Source: Prochilodus magdalenae (lineage: Eukaryota; Chordata; Actinopteri; Characiformes; Prochilodontidae). Taken from it: DNA of 64,000 nt. Below the pieces are notes generated by a model that was not told the DNA's origin, made no database searches, and was given only the letters and a program-made list of their open reading frames with translations. The stretch lies in the NCBI GenBank assembly GCA_024036415.1, contig JAMWET010001646.1:352501-416500 (forward strand), in the 5' to 3' direction. Positions within the stretch are counted from its first letter, which is position 1; every line of letters starts with the position of its first letter. The translations under genes and the position numbers were made by a program. Below are positions 62,780 to 64,000 of the stretch, one piece after another.

Positions 62780-62812
62780 GTTTTCATTTAGACGGCCAAT
62801 CTAAATGAAAAC
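62780..62812. repeat. Perfect 13-bp-arm hairpin
   Basis: GTTTTCATTTAGA (62,780-62,792) and TCTAAATGAAAAC (62,800-62,812) are exact reverse complements around the 7-base loop CGGCCAA. If the candidate first exon is real, this lies about 85-115 bases inside the intron after its donor. Confidence 0.85.
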
Positions 62813-62895
62813 AGGTGTCTGTTTAACACCTATTGCCAGGGCACTGCTTTGATATATTGGATTTTGAATTGAAAAAAAAATAATTTTCTCCTTAC

Positions 62896-62911
62896 CTCTG
62901 GCATGTTTCAT
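62896..62911 (-). CDS. rtn4rl1: Candidate rtn4rl1 exon 1 (start codon, six residues)
   Basis: On the minus strand an ATG is followed by five bases-worth of codons reading Met-Lys-His-Ala-Arg plus a single G, then a strong donor (AGAG|GTAAGGAG). The single G supplies the first base of the split codon completed by GC at the start of exon 2, giving Gly. The result, [17 protein letters not shown], is a sensible signal peptide (basic n-region, hydrophobic core) of the same length as the mammalian MLRKG-CCVELLLLL. There is an in-frame TAG upstream and no earlier in-frame ATG. I looked through the donor-like sites on this strand above 11.08 kb by eye and this was the only one with an ATG at the right distance, but a 16-base exon can arise by chance and the true exon may lie outside the window. 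Confidence 0.3.
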
Positions 62912-63660
62912 GTCAAATGAAATAGTTCCCCATGGAACATGCTAAAAATCACACACGTCATACAGACATAGCAGCAGGAGAAAATCTGCCCATGATTTTT
63001 TTTTTCTCTATGTCTTGTTAGAGTTAGGAACTCTTAAGCCTTTCTCATGCAATGCAGTTTCAAGAGCCCAGCTCCTAATCAAGCATTTGATTAGGATTGC
63101 TGGCTACCCCACTGCCTCATGTTGCTATACATGAGTATTAATTCTCCCCTGGGCTAAAACCTCCTTAGTCTGATTAAGGAAGAGCACATAGGGGACATCT
63201 CCTGCTCTAATGCATGTCATATGCAGGGTTAAACCAGCAGGGCCATAATGCAAATCCTGCAGAATTTTACAGAATGTATTCACACAGAGGTGCTTACATA
63301 TATCAGCACCAATGTCTTTGATGAGGCTTTGAGGTAGAGCTTGCCCCTGCTGTGTACAACTTTATAGGAATGGTCAGGCAATAGGTCAAGTCTACATGGC
63401 TTTTATCCTAAACTCAAATAGTGACGAGCTCAACAGTAAGCATCATGAACACTGCATGCCCACATCAACAATTGCCTGACATTTTTGTAATTTCTTTATT
63501 TATTATTATTTTTTAAAATTAATTATTATAATCAGTTTTATATCTGCAGTTGCTATGCACCGAATTAACGCCACTTGAGCAGATTGAGGCTCAAAGAGAG
63601 AAAGTCTATGCAGAGTTATAGTCCAACTCTGAGAGCCCAAATTATCCTAAAAGTATTTCA
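62912..63660. other. Noncoding DNA upstream of the candidate first exon
   Basis: AT-rich, with a poly(T) at 62,997-63,005. I see no CpG island, TATA box in a convincing place or other promoter signature upstream of the candidate start, which weakens that call. Confidence 0.4.
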
Positions 63661-63664
63661 TGCT

Positions 63665-64000
63665 TGGTCGGGCATGTGACGTAAGCAAGGATGTGCCTTA
63701 TTACTGTACCTGACTGACCCAACTGACAAGAATGCAGACATCCAGTGAACAGTGATGCCCTCCATGAGTCATCCTGTTAGTCCCAGCACTATTGGAAGAC
63801 AGCTGCACAACGCAGGACTACATGCATGCAGACCATTACCACAACTGCCTCGAACAACAGATCAACTGCAGTGGTGTCGTGCAATACTGTCATGGAGTGA
63901 CTCAGAATGGCAGCAGTAAGACCGTCAACTTCAGTGATGAATCCCGCTTTTGTCTTGGTGAAGACGACCAGCGAATCTGTGTGTAAAGGAACCGTGGTCA
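63665..64000 (+). mobile_element. Tc1-like transposase copy (family A), cut by the window edge
   Basis: The plus strand has TGTACCTGACTGACCCAAC, the helix-turn-helix part (GTCATCCTGTTAGTCCCAGC, giving HPVSPSTIGRQLHNAGLHA-like reading with a frame change), and at about 63,930-63,986 NFSDESRFCLGEDDQRICV, the block around the second catalytic Asp. A stop follows immediately, so it is a broken copy. It is the best preserved of the five family A copies here. Confidence 0.88.

Noticed and set aside
11081..62895. miR-132/miR-212, which lie near RTN4RL1 in mammals
   Set aside because: I looked for the mature sequences on both strands by eye and did not see them; they may lie outside the window.

Overview
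This is vertebrate nuclear DNA, most likely from a teleost fish and plausibly an otophysan (catfish or characin relative). The signs are one intron-containing vertebrate gene, very low coding density, long CT/GA and CA microsatellites, decayed Tc1/mariner transposon copies, a tRNA-derived SINE of the type common in otophysan genomes, and short foldback (MITE-like) elements. No bacterial or viral gene organisation is visible.

The only gene I can support is on the minus strand at 9537-11080. It is rtn4rl1 (Nogo receptor-like 1, NgR3), a GPI-anchored leucine-rich-repeat neuronal surface protein. Two coding exons are clear: 11080-10629 and 10523-9537, separated by a 105-bp GT-AG intron. The second exon ends in a stop codon after a hydrophobic GPI-type tail. 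Exon 2 opens with two bases of a split codon, so a tiny first exon carrying the start must lie at higher coordinates. The best candidate I found is 62911-62896 (Met-Lys-His-Ala-Arg-Gly, then a strong splice donor). If correct, 11081-62895 is one 52-kb first intron and nearly the whole window is a single gene. If not, the start lies beyond the window.

Layout: 1-480 unique, possibly conserved; 480-1520 GA/CT simple sequence; 3.0-3.85 kb Tc1 relic; 7.9-8.25 kb small MITE; about 8.6-9.54 kb probable 3' UTR; 9.54-11.08 kb rtn4rl1 coding exons; 11-62 kb noncoding, presumed intron. That long stretch holds Tc1 relics (17.2, 19.1, 21.7, 24.1, 48.6 kb), a foldback element with a SINE inside it (26.6-27.25 kb), dispersed repeats (14.4, 31.9, 32.5, 34.05, 39.35, 43.4, 49.3, 57.7 kb) and pyrimidine tracts (29.65-30.62, 41.3-42.15, 43.95, 55.0-55.3 kb). 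It also has an isolated CpG-dense patch (40.38-40.66 kb), a 115-bp near-perfect foldback (45.26 kb), a 20/40-bp higher-order minisatellite (46.64-46.98 kb) and two decayed minisatellites (53.7-54.5 kb). A further Tc1 relic runs off the right edge.

I found no convincing new multi-gene system. The observations most worth following are the split LRR exon of rtn4rl1, the candidate distant first exon, the CpG-dense patch in the presumed intron, the compact hairpins and the higher-order minisatellite. Statements about conserved noncoding elements are guesses from composition, because no alignment was possible.
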